The notes: generated from the sequence alone by a model not told the origin. Shown: positions 31,800 through 40,691, counted from the first letter of the stretch. The stretch: 64,000 nucleotides of DNA from Candidatus Schneewindia gallinarum (GCA_904420175.1 CAJFUF010000023.1:1-64000); one strand, 5' to 3'. Numbers and translations: made by a program.

Positions 31800-33119
31800 T
31801 TGTTTATGTTTGGAATGCCGGGCGTTCATCCCAGGGGCAGTAAAAACACACAGGGCTGTGCAACACAGCGGATTCCGTCGCCAAAGACGGTAGAAATCCC
31901 GCTGTCCATGCACATCGGAAAACCGTGCGAATGCCTTGTGCGGCCTGGGGATGTGGTCAAAAAAGGGACCTGTATCGGCGGCGGAGACGCCTATCCGTCG
32001 GTCCCGGTGCACAGCAGTGTCTCCGGCACGGTGAAGCAGATTGCAGATTACACAACGGCGTCCGGCGCAGTGGTGCAAAGCGTCGTGATTGAAAGCGACG
32101 GGCAGGACCAATGGGACGAGGCTATCGTCCCGCCTGCTGTCGACAGCAGGGAAGGGTTTTTAAAAGCGGTGCGCGACAGCGGGCTGGTGGGCCTTGGCGG
32201 CGCCGGATTCCCAACCTGGGTCAAGCTGGACGTGAAGGACAAACCGGTGGACTATCTTCTGATTAACTTTGCCGAATGTGAGCCGTATATCACTTCGGAT
32301 TTCCGTACCGCCGTGGAGGACACGGAGCTGGTATTCGAGGGGATTCAGGCGGTCATGAAGTACACCGGGGCAAAGCAGTGCATCATTGGCGTGGAGAGCA
32401 ACAAACCGGAAGCGGTCAAGCTGCTGCGCGAGCGGGCGGACAGCCTTCCGGATGTCAGCGTGAAAGTGCTGAAGGCAAAATATCCCCAGGGCGCTGAAAA
32501 AGTACTGATCCACAGCCTTACCGGCCGCACGGTCCATGTGGGAAAACTGCCGCTGGATGTGGGCTGTCTGGTGCTGAATATCACAAGCTGCGCCTTTCTC
32601 GCAGCCTACCTGAAAACGGGCAGGCCCCTTGTGGAAAGGCGGCTGACAGTGGACGGGTGCGTTGCAAAGCCGGGCAACTATCTTGTGCCCATCGGCACCT
32701 CCATTGCAGATGTGCTGGAAGCGGCGGGGGGCTGCACGCAGCAGCCTGAAAAAGTCATCATGGGCGGCCCCATGATGGGGCTTGCCGTTCCAACCTGCCA
32801 GACGCCGGTTTTGAAAAACAACAACGCCATTCTGGCATTTTCGGGAAAAATGTCCCGCCAGCGGGAGGAAAGCGCCTGTATCCGCTGCGCACGGTGCATT
32901 ACCCACTGTCCCTACAGCCTGGCGCCCGCCGCAATCGATCGGGCGGTGCGCGCGGGCAACGTGCAGGCCCTGCTGGAGCTGAATGTCAGCGCCTGTATGG
33001 AGTGTGGCTGCTGCTCGTACATCTGTCCTGCCAAACGGCACCTGGTGGAAAGAAACCGCTTGGGCAAGCAGATGGTGAGAGATTATTTGAAAAAAGAGGA
33101 GGAAATGAAACATGCATAA
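31800..33119 (+). CDS. rnfC: Rnf complex subunit C
   Basis: NADH-interacting, iron-sulfur subunit of the membrane Rnf ferredoxin:NAD oxidoreductase. 439 residues, with the RnfC N-terminal domain (HIGKPCECLVRPGDVVKKG), a Rossmann-type NADH/flavin region with GLGGAGFPTWVKL near 122, and two [4Fe-4S] motifs at the end: CIRCARCITHCP and CMECGCCSYICP (near 360-410). TTG 31800 is the start: GGAGGT ends six bases before it, while the ATG two codons later is too far. It heads the operon rnfCDGEAB. Confidence 0.94.
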   Translation: MFMFGMPGVHPRGSKNTQGCATQRIPSPKTVEIPLSMHIGKPCECLVRPGDVVKKGTCIGGGDAYPSVPVHSSVSGTVKQIADYTTASGAVVQSVVIESDGQDQWDEAIVPPAVDSREGFLKAVRDSGLVGLGGAGFPTWVKLDVKDKPVDYLLINFAECEPYITSDFRTAVEDTELVFEGIQAVMKYTGAKQCIIGVESNKPEAVKLLRERADSLPDVSVKVLKAKYPQGAEKVLIHSLTGRTVHVGKLPLDVGCLVLNITSCAFLAAYLKTGRPLVERRLTVDGCVAKPGNYLVPIGTSIADVLEAAGGCTQQPEKVIMGGPMMGLAVPTCQTPVLKNNNAILAFSGKMSRQREESACIRCARCITHCPYSLAPAAIDRAVRAGNVQALLELNVSACMECGCCSYICPAKRHLVERNRLGKQMVRDYLKKEEEMKHA

Positions 33120-34050
33120 GCTGCTCGTATCATCCTCTCCCCATATAAAAAGCCCGCAGACCACCGGAAGCATCATGCTGTATGTCATTATTGCCCTGTT
33201 TCCCTCCATGGTGGCGGCGGTTGTTATTTTTGGGACGAAGGCCATCTGGCTGATGGCAATCTGCGTCATCTCCGCCGTGGCGAGCGAGGCGCTGGCCCGT
33301 TTCCTTATGAAGCGGGATGTGGGCACCGTACTGGATTTGTCCGCTGTGGTCACAGGCCTGATTTTGGCGCTGAACCTGCCGGTTACGTTCCCGCTGTGGA
33401 TGGCCGCCGTGGGCTCTGCCTTTGCCATTATCGTCGTCAAACAGCTGTTTGGCGGCATTGGGCAAAATGTTATCAATCCGGCCGCCGCTGCGCGGATTTT
33501 CCTGCTTATCAGTTTTTCGGGGCAGATGACGTTGTACGTCACCCCCTTCCGGCCGGACGCCATTGCGGAAGCGACGCTGCTTGGCATCCTGAAGGAGCAC
33601 CCCGATGTTGTCACCGGCAACAACTACCTCTCTTTGTTCCTTGGGAATAAGGCGGGCGTCATGGGCGAGGTGTGCGGCCTTGCCATTGTCATCGGCTTTG
33701 TCTTTCTGGTGGCGACAAAGGTGATCCGCCCGCACGCGCCTGTGGCCTTTGCGGTCACATTCATGGGCCTGTACTACCTGATGGGCAAGGACGGCCTGTA
33801 CATGCTGCTGCTGGGCGGCGCGCTGTTTGGTGCAGTGTTCATGATGACAGACTACACCACCACCCCTGTTACCGACTGGGGCAAAATCATCTTCGGCGTG
33901 GGGTGTGCCGTCATCACCGTGCTGATCCGCCAGTTCGGATCCTATCCGGAGGGGATTTCCTTCTCCATTGTGCTGATGAACATCCTGGTACCGTATATTG
34001 ACAAGTGGACGAAACGCCGCGTATTTGGAACAGGGAGGGAGAAGGCATGA
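33112..34050 (+). CDS. rnfD: Rnf complex subunit D
   Basis: Integral membrane flavin subunit that links electron flow to ion transport. The 312 residues have about nine membrane segments, an N-terminal SSPHIKSPQTT segment, and the conserved flavin-region motif MMTDYTTTPVT near residue 245. It overlaps rnfC by eight bases and rnfG by four. Confidence 0.94.
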   Translation: MHKLLVSSSPHIKSPQTTGSIMLYVIIALFPSMVAAVVIFGTKAIWLMAICVISAVASEALARFLMKRDVGTVLDLSAVVTGLILALNLPVTFPLWMAAVGSAFAIIVVKQLFGGIGQNVINPAAAARIFLLISFSGQMTLYVTPFRPDAIAEATLLGILKEHPDVVTGNNYLSLFLGNKAGVMGEVCGLAIVIGFVFLVATKVIRPHAPVAFAVTFMGLYYLMGKDGLYMLLLGGALFGAVFMMTDYTTTPVTDWGKIIFGVGCAVITVLIRQFGSYPEGISFSIVLMNILVPYIDKWTKRRVFGTGREKA

Positions 34051-34586
34051 AAAAGGTCATACAGTGCATCATCCTGCCGCTGATCTGCGTTATCATCGCG
34101 GCCGCGCTGGCTTTTACCAACTCCGTCACCTCCTCTGTGATTGAAGAGCGGGAAAAGAGGGAACAGGATGCAGCGCGCATGGAGCTGCTTAGTGAGGGTG
34201 ACAGCTTTACGCAGGTCACACTGGACGAGGCGCAGCTTAAGGAACTGAACGTTGTGGACATGTATGCCGCCGACAACGGCGCCGGCTATGTGGTGCAGAC
34301 GACGGCAAGCGGTTACGGCGGCCCGATTACCGTAATGACGGGCGTCCGTTCGGACGGAACGGTGGAAAAAGTTCGGGTCATGTCCTCCAGTGAGACGCCG
34401 GGCGTGGGCAAAAAGACGGAGGACGAAAGCTTTTTAAATCAGTTTGCAGGGAAAAGCGGAACGCTTTCCATCGGAAGCAGTGTTACAGCAGTCAGCGGCG
34501 CCACGGTATCCAGCAGGGCCATGGTGGAGGCGGTCAATTCCGCCCTTGCCGCTGTGGAGCTTGTGAAAGGGGGAAGCGGACAATGA
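34047..34586 (+). CDS. rnfG: Rnf complex subunit G (covalent FMN)
   Basis: Membrane-anchored flavoprotein. The 179 residues start with one hydrophobic helix (VIQCIILPLICVIIAAALAF), followed by an outer FMN-binding domain. The flavinylation motif SGAT (VSGATVSSRA) carries the Thr that binds FMN covalently in this family. The ATG at 34047 overlaps the rnfD stop; a longer frame to 34005 is within rnfD and unlikely. Confidence 0.93.
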   Translation: MKKVIQCIILPLICVIIAAALAFTNSVTSSVIEEREKREQDAARMELLSEGDSFTQVTLDEAQLKELNVVDMYAADNGAGYVVQTTASGYGGPITVMTGVRSDGTVEKVRVMSSSETPGVGKKTEDESFLNQFAGKSGTLSIGSSVTAVSGATVSSRAMVEAVNSALAAVELVKGGSGQ

Positions 34587-35263
34587 AAAACCTGAAAATC
34601 CTGTGGAACGGTATTTTGAAAGAAAACCCGACGCTGGTGCTGGTGCTGGGCACCTGCCCGACCCTTGCCGTTACGACGCAGGCGATCAACGGCGTGGGAA
34701 TGGGCCTTGCAGCCACCGTGGTGCTTATCTGTTCCAATATCATGATTTCGCTTTTAAAGAACCTGATTCCGGATAAAATCAGAATCCCCTGTTATATTGT
34801 GCTGATAGCGGGCTTTGTCAGTGTGGTGGATATGCTGTTAAACGCCTACCTGCCGGATCTGCATGCGGCCCTTGGTATCTATATCCCGCTGATCGTGGTT
34901 AACTGCATTATTCTTGGCCGGGCGGAAATGTTCGCCAGCAAAAACACGGTCGTGGCCTCCGCCATGGATGGAATCGGCATGGGACTTGGGTTCACACTGG
35001 CGCTGACGGTGATTGGCAGCATCCGTGAACTGCTGGGATCCGGAACGCTGTTCGGTGTTTCCGTGACAGCGGGCCTGTTCGACCCCATCTCCATCTTCAG
35101 CCAGCCCGCCGGCGGCTTCATCACTTTCGGATGTATCATCGCGCTGGTAAACTGGCTGACAAAATCCAGTGCGGAGAAAAGGAAAAAACGTTCCGGCATG
35201 GCCTGTGCCACCTGTGCGGGCTGCGATGGCTGCAAAGAAGAGGGGGGTGAGGAAGAGCAATGA
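34583..35263 (+). CDS. rnfE: Rnf complex subunit E with Cys-rich tail
   Basis: Integral membrane subunit, 226 residues and about six helices, with conserved LVLGTCPTLAVTTQ, NCIILGRAE and LGSGTLFG segments. The C-terminus departs from the core fold: after KRKKRSGMA comes CATCAGCDGC, Cys 208, 211, 214 and 217 in C-x2-C-x2-C-x2-C order, then an acidic end. Such a tail could hold an iron-sulfur cluster or zinc; this is inference. Overlaps rnfG and rnfA by four bases each. Confidence 0.93.
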   Translation: MKNLKILWNGILKENPTLVLVLGTCPTLAVTTQAINGVGMGLAATVVLICSNIMISLLKNLIPDKIRIPCYIVLIAGFVSVVDMLLNAYLPDLHAALGIYIPLIVVNCIILGRAEMFASKNTVVASAMDGIGMGLGFTLALTVIGSIRELLGSGTLFGVSVTAGLFDPISIFSQPAGGFITFGCIIALVNWLTKSSAEKRKKRSGMACATCAGCDGCKEEGGEEEQ

Positions 35264-35853
35264 GAGAGCTGCTGGTAATCTTCTTCGGCGTGGTGCTTGT
35301 CAACAACTACGTCCTTGCGCAGTTTTTGGGTATCTGCCCCTTCCTCGGCGTGTCCAAAAAGGTGGACTCCGCCTTTGGCATGTCGGTGGCGGTCATCTTT
35401 GTTATGGTGATGGCCACTGCCGCCACATGGCCCATCTATCAGTATCTGCTGGCCCCCAACGGCCTTGTCTACATGAACACCATCGTGTTTATTCTGGTCA
35501 TTGCGGCGTTGGTTCAGCTGGTGGAGCTGGTGCTGAAGAAATATATTCCCGGGTTGCATAAATCCCTCGGCGTGTACCTGCCGCTGATCACCACCAACTG
35601 TGCGGTGCTGGGCGTGACGCTGTTAAACATCGAGGAGGGGTATAACCTGCTGCAGTCCGTTGTCAACGCGTTTGGCGCGGGCGTGGGCTTCATGCTTGCC
35701 ATCATCCTGTTTGCGGGTGTGCGGCAGCGGGTGGATACTGCAGATGTACCGAAGGCGTTTAAGGGCATGCCCATTGCGTTGATTACAGCATCGCTGATGT
35801 CCATGGGTTTCCTTGGCTTTTCCGGCATCGTGGAAGGTATTTTCGGGAAATAA
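35260..35853 (+). CDS. rnfA: Rnf complex subunit A
   Basis: Integral membrane subunit (197 aa, six helices), an inverted-repeat partner of RnfE in the membrane core. Recognised by NNYVLAQFLGICPFLGVSKK at the N-terminus, whose Cys helps bind the in-membrane iron-sulfur cluster, and by LPLITTNCAVLGV near 108, which holds the symmetrical Cys. Overlaps rnfE by four bases; rnfB follows after 17. Confidence 0.95.
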   Translation: MRELLVIFFGVVLVNNYVLAQFLGICPFLGVSKKVDSAFGMSVAVIFVMVMATAATWPIYQYLLAPNGLVYMNTIVFILVIAALVQLVELVLKKYIPGLHKSLGVYLPLITTNCAVLGVTLLNIEEGYNLLQSVVNAFGAGVGFMLAIILFAGVRQRVDTADVPKAFKGMPIALITASLMSMGFLGFSGIVEGIFGK

Positions 35854-35870
35854 AGAAATGAGGTAAAATT

Positions 35871-36668
35871 ATGCCGAATGAAATATTGTACCCGGTTTTG
35901 ATTTTGGGCGGCCTCGGCATCCTTGCCACGGTCATCCTGTTTATCGCGGCCAAATTCATGCACGTCCCGGTGGACGAGCGGCAGGTGGCCCTGCGTGCGG
36001 CACTGCCCGGTGCAAACTGCGGCGCCTGCGGCTTCGCCGGCTGTGACGACTATGCAAAGGCGCTGGCGGCCGGTGGGGTAAAGACCAACCTGTGTGTACC
36101 CGGCGGCGATGCCTGCGCAAAAGCGGTCAGTGAGATACTTGGCACCGAGGCGGAGGATGTGCTTGAGAAAAAGGCCTTTGTTCGCTGCGGCGGAACCTGT
36201 GAAAATACGGAAAAGCTGTTCCGGTATAAGGGCACACCCACCTGCCGCGCCTGCAATGCGTTTTATGCGGGCGACGGCATCTGTAATGATATGTGCCTGG
36301 GCTACGGCGACTGTATCGCAGCCTGCAAGTTTGAGGCCATCTCCATCAAGGATGGTATCGCCGTCATCAACAGGCAGCGTTGTACCGGCTGCGGCATGTG
36401 CATGGAGGCTTGCCCCAAAAACCTGATTATCCTTGAAGGGAAGGCGGCGCAGGTGTTTGTGCGCTGCCATAATGAAAGGAAGGGCGCCACCACGAGAAAG
36501 TCGTGCAAGGTCGGCTGTATCGGCTGCCACGCCTGTGAGAAGATCTGTCCCACCGGTGCCATCACGGTGGAAAACAACCTGGCGCGGGTGGATCAGGAAA
36601 AATGTATCCGGTGCGGCGCCTGTGTAGAGAAGTGCCCCACCCATGCGATTGTGGATTTGGGCGCATAG
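35871..36668 (+). CDS. rnfB: Rnf complex subunit B
   Basis: Ferredoxin-accepting iron-sulfur subunit. The 265 residues start with a membrane anchor (VLILGGLGILATVILFIAA), then the Fe-S domain with GANCGACGFAGCDDYAKAL near 44-62, and ferredoxin-type motifs CTGCGMCMEACP, CIGCHACEKICP and CIRCGACVEKCP in the C-terminal half. It completes the six-subunit set in the usual clostridial order C-D-G-E-A-B. Confidence 0.95.
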   Translation: MPNEILYPVLILGGLGILATVILFIAAKFMHVPVDERQVALRAALPGANCGACGFAGCDDYAKALAAGGVKTNLCVPGGDACAKAVSEILGTEAEDVLEKKAFVRCGGTCENTEKLFRYKGTPTCRACNAFYAGDGICNDMCLGYGDCIAACKFEAISIKDGIAVINRQRCTGCGMCMEACPKNLIILEGKAAQVFVRCHNERKGATTRKSCKVGCIGCHACEKICPTGAITVENNLARVDQEKCIRCGACVEKCPTHAIVDLGA

Positions 36669-36676
36669 CAGGGAAG

Positions 36677-36714
36677 AAAAACACCCTTTCGACTTGAAAC
36701 GAAAGGGTGTTTTT
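36677..36714 (+). terminator. Terminator of the rnf operon
   Basis: Perfect 15-bp stem (36677-36691 with 36700-36714) ending in TTTTT, nine bases after rnfB. Its loop, ACTTGAAA, contains the -35 box of the next promoter. Confidence 0.9.
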
Positions 36715-36722
36715 GCTATAAT
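36694..36722 (+). promoter_or_regulatory. Ribokinase promoter embedded in the rnf terminator
   Basis: -35 TTGAAA (36694-36699) in the terminator loop, a 17-bp spacer formed by the 3' arm, and -10 TATAAT (36717-36722). The -10 is 27 bases before the ribokinase start. Confidence 0.75.
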
Positions 36723-36748
36723 GAAGCCAATACCAGAAGAGGAGAGAT

Positions 36749-37663
36749 ATGACCATGAAAATTCTAGATTTTGGTTCCTTAAACCTGGACCATGTGTATT
36801 CCGTGGATAATTTTGTCCGCCCGGGCGAGACGATTTCTTCCTTGAAAATGGAGGATTTCTGCGGTGGCAAGGGCTTAAACCAGAGCATTGCGCTGGCCCG
36901 TGCCGGCGCGGAGGTCTACCATGCAGGCTGCATCGGCAAGGACGGACAGGTTCTGGCCGACCGGCTGAAGGAGGCGGGCGTCAACACGAAGTTTGTGAAG
37001 GTTCTGGACTGCCCCACCGGCCATGCCATCATCCAGATCAATGCCAAGGGACAGAACTGCATCATCCTGTACGGCGGCGCCAACCAGGAAATTACCGAGG
37101 ACTTCGCGAAGGAGGTCATCGACCAGTTCTCCAAGGGGGATTTAATCCTGCTTCAGAACGAAATTAACAACCTGCCCTTCATCATGAACTATGCCTATGA
37201 AAAGGGGCTGCAAATCGCACTGAATCCCTCTCCTCTGAATGACAAGCTGCTTGCCTGCCCGCTGGACAAGGTGGCCTACTTCATTATGAATGAAATTGAA
37301 GGCAGCGAAATTGTCGGTGGGGAAGAGGACCCCGACAAGGTTATTGAAAAAATGAAGGAAAAGTTCCCGAACGCCAAGGTGGTGCTGACCCTCGGTAAGG
37401 ACGGCGCCAAGTACTTTGACGGGGAGAAGGTCTATTTCCATGGCATTTACGATGTCAAACGGGTGGACAGCACCGCTGCCGGGGACACCTTTACCGGCTA
37501 CTTCCTGGCTTGCATCGGCGAGGGACTGAGTCCTGAGGTCGCGCTGGAGAAGGCCTCCAAGGCATCCTCCCTTGCAGTACATATCAAGGGCGCTTCCAAC
37601 TCCATTCCCACAAGGGCGGAAGTGGACACCACCGATATTAAGCTGGATCCCCGGTTCCTGTAA
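36749..37663 (+). CDS. rbsK: Ribokinase-like PfkB sugar kinase
   Basis: Phosphorylates ribose or a related sugar or nucleoside with ATP. The 304 residues carry both family signatures: FCGGKGLNQSIALARAGAEV near 37-56 (substrate and K+ site region) and STAAGDTFTGYF near 236-247 with the catalytic Asp intact, unlike the PfkB protein at 4579. The A-site NPSP (near 155) matches ribokinases. It faces three nucleoside hydrolases, whose released ribose it could use. The start is ATG 36749 or ATG 36755. Confidence 0.85.
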   Translation: MTMKILDFGSLNLDHVYSVDNFVRPGETISSLKMEDFCGGKGLNQSIALARAGAEVYHAGCIGKDGQVLADRLKEAGVNTKFVKVLDCPTGHAIIQINAKGQNCIILYGGANQEITEDFAKEVIDQFSKGDLILLQNEINNLPFIMNYAYEKGLQIALNPSPLNDKLLACPLDKVAYFIMNEIEGSEIVGGEEDPDKVIEKMKEKFPNAKVVLTLGKDGAKYFDGEKVYFHGIYDVKRVDSTAAGDTFTGYFLACIGEGLSPEVALEKASKASSLAVHIKGASNSIPTRAEVDTTDIKLDPRFL

Positions 37664-37673
37664 AATCGGCAAT

Positions 37674-37710
37674 AAAAAAGCGGATCGCCTGCGGGCGATC
37701 CGCTTTTTTT
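37674..37710. terminator. Bidirectional terminator
   Basis: A 16-bp stem (AAAAAAGCGGATCGCC with its complement), TGCG loop and T-runs both ways, between the ribokinase and the nucleoside hydrolases. Confidence 0.9.
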
Positions 37711-37714
37711 CTTT

Positions 37715-38650
37715 TTAGTAGGACGCGGTGTCAAACACCAGCTGTTTGAAGCGGTCGGGATTGATTTTGGTAATCAGCGTGCAGTTGATGGGTTTTCCGC
37801 TGAGATGGCGGAAATCATACAGCAGCTGGCCGTAGCCGTCCGGGCTTTTTACTTCAATTTCAGCATGGCACTCCCGGTAATCCTCCACCATGTCGGGCGC
37901 AATTACCACGGCGGCAGCGGTGGGATCCGGCATGGAGATGATGTCCTTGTCGTAGGAGTCAATGTTGTACTGCAGAAGGCAGGCGTTGCAGTCAATGAAG
38001 AAGTCGCCCACCTGTGTGTGGAAGCTGCGCAGCTTTTCGCGGTCGGCCCGGTCGATTTCCGTCGTGCCGTAACAAATGTCCAGGGGGCACAGCGTAATGG
38101 GAATACCGCTTTCCAACACAATTTTGGTGGCCTCTGCATCCTGCCAGATGTTAAACTCTGCGTTGGGGGTGCAGTCGTTCATCATTTTGAACTGGCCGCC
38201 CATGGCCGTAATGCGCTTGACCTTTTTCATGACGTCCGGGGCCAGAACCACCGCAAGGGCAAGGTTGGTCAGCGGGCCGAGGGCAAGGATCTCGATATCC
38301 TCCGTTGCATTTTTCACCAGTTCGATGATCTTGTCTACGGCATGCTCTTTCTCCGCCTTCTGCTCTGCATCCGGGTAGAAGGTGTTGCCGAAGCCGTCTT
38401 CACCGTGGGGGCAGTCCTCCACATGCATCAGCTCACGGAACATGGGTTTGGCCGCACCCGCATAGACGGGGGGCTTGTAGGTGCCTGCAAACTGGACAGA
38501 AAGCAGGGCGTTGCGTACCGTCTTGGGTAAATCAAGGTTACCCGCCACACAGGTGATGGCCTGCACGTTAATGTCCTTTGCACGCAGCATCATAACAATG
38601 GCAACCGCGTCGTCAGAGGCGGTGTCCGTATCGATAATAAAATTTCTCAT
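37715..38650 (-). CDS. Inosine-uridine-type nucleoside hydrolase (copy 3 of operon)
   Basis: Ca2+-dependent N-ribohydrolase that splits nucleosides to base and ribose. The 311 residues begin with the metal-binding motif IDTDTASDDAVA near 6-17, followed by LGPLTNLALAVV near 125 and the catalytic-loop region near NAEFNIWQDAEA (near 168). Third in a three-gene minus-strand run (40585 to 37715), close to its neighbour at 38683. The substrate cannot be told from sequence; inosine, uridine or other nucleosides are possible. Confidence 0.88.
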   Translation of the reverse strand: MRNFIIDTDTASDDAVAIVMMLRAKDINVQAITCVAGNLDLPKTVRNALLSVQFAGTYKPPVYAGAAKPMFRELMHVEDCPHGEDGFGNTFYPDAEQKAEKEHAVDKIIELVKNATEDIEILALGPLTNLALAVVLAPDVMKKVKRITAMGGQFKMMNDCTPNAEFNIWQDAEATKIVLESGIPITLCPLDICYGTTEIDRADREKLRSFHTQVGDFFIDCNACLLQYNIDSYDKDIISMPDPTAAAVVIAPDMVEDYRECHAEIEVKSPDGYGQLLYDFRHLSGKPINCTLITKINPDRFKQLVFDTASY

Positions 38651-38682
38651 GTCGTTCCTCCTTTATGGAATGGTCCGGTTCC

Positions 38683-39606
38683 CTATTTCAGGGCGGCACA
38701 GTCAAGCACCATCTGCTTGAACTTGTCGCTGTAAAGCTTGGTAATCAGCCTGCAGTTTGCTGGCTTTCCGCTGAGGCCCCGGAAATCGTACAACAGCTGG
38801 CCGTATCCGTCCGGGCTGTAAACCTCAATTTGTGTAAAGCAGTCTCTGGATTCCTTTACGACGCTTTCGTCGATGGCAACCGCGGCCGCAGTGGGATCGG
38901 GCATGCAAAAGCCGTTGTGATGGTGGTTGCTAATCATCGTGCGGTTGCAGTCGATGAAAAAATCCGCAGCCCTGGTACCCACCGCACGGATTCGCGCCAT
39001 GTCGTTGCGGCCGATAAACGTCTCGTCCACGCAGACATCAAGCGGGACCATGGTGATGGGGATGCCGCTTTCCAGCACAATTTTGGTCGCAGGCGCATCC
39101 TGCCAGATGTTAAATTCTGCATTGGCGGTCCAGTCCAGCGGCTTCTTGTATTGGCCGCCCATGGCCGTCAGGCGGGATACATTTTTCCGAAGAAGCTCAG
39201 GCTCCTGCACAATGGCCAGCGCCACATTGGTCAGCGGGCCAAGCGTAAGGATTTCAATCCCCGGGTTTTCCTTTACAAGCCGGATGATCGCATCGACAGC
39301 ATGTTCTTTTTCCACCGGGATCTGCGGGTCGGGATAGCCAACATCGCCCAGCCCGTCATGCCCATGACAGTTCTCCGCATTGACGTGCTGTGTGAACATG
39401 GGCTTGGCCGCGCCCGCATAGAACTTGGGGGTGTAGGTATCCGCAATTTCACAGGAAATGCGGGCGTTGCGCAGCGTCTTTTCAAGGGAGACATTGCCTG
39501 CGACGCAGGTGATGCCCAGCACCTCGATTTCTTTTGCGCGCAGCATCAACACCAGGGCAACCGCATCATCAGAAGCGGTGTCTGTGTCGATTATAAACTT
39601 TCTCAC
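38683..39606 (-). CDS. Inosine-uridine-type nucleoside hydrolase (copy 2 of operon)
   Basis: 307 residues, paralogue of the flanking genes. Metal motif IDTDTASDDAVALVLML, then GPLTNVALAIV, NAEFNIWQDAPA and a C-terminal DGYGQLLYDFRGLSGKP shared almost word for word with copy 3. It follows copy 1 by 13 bases and precedes copy 3 by 32. The close match of copies 2 and 3 suggests a later duplication than the split from copy 1. Confidence 0.88.
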   Translation of the reverse strand: MRKFIIDTDTASDDAVALVLMLRAKEIEVLGITCVAGNVSLEKTLRNARISCEIADTYTPKFYAGAAKPMFTQHVNAENCHGHDGLGDVGYPDPQIPVEKEHAVDAIIRLVKENPGIEILTLGPLTNVALAIVQEPELLRKNVSRLTAMGGQYKKPLDWTANAEFNIWQDAPATKIVLESGIPITMVPLDVCVDETFIGRNDMARIRAVGTRAADFFIDCNRTMISNHHHNGFCMPDPTAAAVAIDESVVKESRDCFTQIEVYSPDGYGQLLYDFRGLSGKPANCRLITKLYSDKFKQMVLDCAALK

Positions 39607-39619
39607 CCTCTTCGCCTCC

Positions 39620-40585
39620 TTACCGAATCAGGCTGAAGAGGTAGTCCTTAAATCCCTGTCCGTCCAGCTTTGCCACCACGGTCACGTTGCACTTGTCGGT
39701 TTTCTCCACATGCAGGCTTCCCGTGGGCGGGATGATCACGGTCTGGCCGTACGTCAAGCTGCCGGAGGTATCCACCACAACATTGCAGGGGTAGCTTTCC
39801 TCCACAAGGCCGGGACGAAGCGCCACGGCGACGGTGGTGGGATCGGGCAGGGTAATGGTGGCGCGCTTTACACGGTACAGGGTGGTCTCGCGCAGCTTGC
39901 AGTTGCAGTCGATAACAAAATCTGCAACCGGGTTGCCGAAGCCCTTTACCATGGCCTGCTCCTCCTCTGTAATTTCGGTGTCGGCCATGATATCCTTCGT
40001 CTCGCCGCAGCAGACCTCCAGCGGGACCATCACAATGGGGATACCAGACTGGAACACCACATTGGCCGCCTCCGGATCGCACAGGATATTAAACTCTGCA
40101 CAGTCGGTACGCGCGTTGTAGCCAAGCTGCGCGCCGCCCATGATGACAATGCGCCGCAGTTTTTTCATGGTCTCCATGTCGCGCATCATGGCCACAGCCA
40201 CGTTGGTCAGCGGGCCAAGGGTGATAAGCTCAATGTCGGTATCGCACTCGCGAATGGTGCGCAGCATGGCGGGAACGGCGTGCTCCTCCTCAATTTGAAG
40301 CTTCGGATCGGGATAGCCAACATCGCCCAGCCCGTCCATTCCGTGGACATGGGTGGCGTTAATCTGGTCACGGACCAGCGGTTTGCCAATGCCTTTGTAA
40401 ACCGGGGGCGGTGTAACACCGGACATCTCCACGGAGATGAGTGCGTTTTTTGTGGCCTGCTCAAGGGATACGTTACCCGCAACGGTGGTAATGGCAACCA
40501 CATCGCAGGTGGGATCCCGCAGAGCCATAATCAGCGCTACCGCATCATCGGAAGCGGTATCGGTGTCGATAATGTACTTTGTCAT
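39620..40585 (-). CDS. Inosine-uridine-type nucleoside hydrolase (copy 1 of operon)
   Basis: 321 residues, first of the three. It keeps the core motifs (IDTDTASDDAVALIM, ITLGPLTNVAVAM, CAEFNILCDPEAA) but its C-terminus differs from the other two (DTSGSLTYGQTVIIPP then EKTDKCNVTVVAKLD), so it may act on other substrates. ATG 40585 follows GGAGGAG; a longer frame to 40831 runs through the regulatory region and is rejected. A cluster of TGTGA/TCACA half-sites lies upstream at 40655-40691. Confidence 0.88.
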   Translation of the reverse strand: MTKYIIDTDTASDDAVALIMALRDPTCDVVAITTVAGNVSLEQATKNALISVEMSGVTPPPVYKGIGKPLVRDQINATHVHGMDGLGDVGYPDPKLQIEEEHAVPAMLRTIRECDTDIELITLGPLTNVAVAMMRDMETMKKLRRIVIMGGAQLGYNARTDCAEFNILCDPEAANVVFQSGIPIVMVPLEVCCGETKDIMADTEITEEEQAMVKGFGNPVADFVIDCNCKLRETTLYRVKRATITLPDPTTVAVALRPGLVEESYPCNVVVDTSGSLTYGQTVIIPPTGSLHVEKTDKCNVTVVAKLDGQGFKDYLFSLIR

Positions 40586-40654
40586 GGGGTACTCCTCCTT
40601 TTCATCAGTTATAATCATGATACCATACAAGACGTCCCATTGGATATAGTGAAC

Positions 40655-40691
40655 TGTGACGAATTTCACATGTGATTTTTGTGTATTGTGA
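40655..40691 (-). promoter_or_regulatory. Cluster of TGTGA/TCACA half-sites before the nucleoside hydrolases
   Basis: TGTGA-CGAATT-TCACA at 40655-40670 has the exact CRP-type spacing. It runs into the palindrome TCACATGTGA (40666-40675), and another TGTGA lies at 40687-40691. This suggests a Crp/Fnr-family site for the nucleoside hydrolase operon. A clear promoter between it and the ATG was not found. Confidence 0.5.

Noticed and set aside
32160-33623. 487-codon minus-strand frame across rnfC and rnfD
   Set aside because: Antisense to well-defined Rnf subunits; its residues show no domain and it has no promoter.
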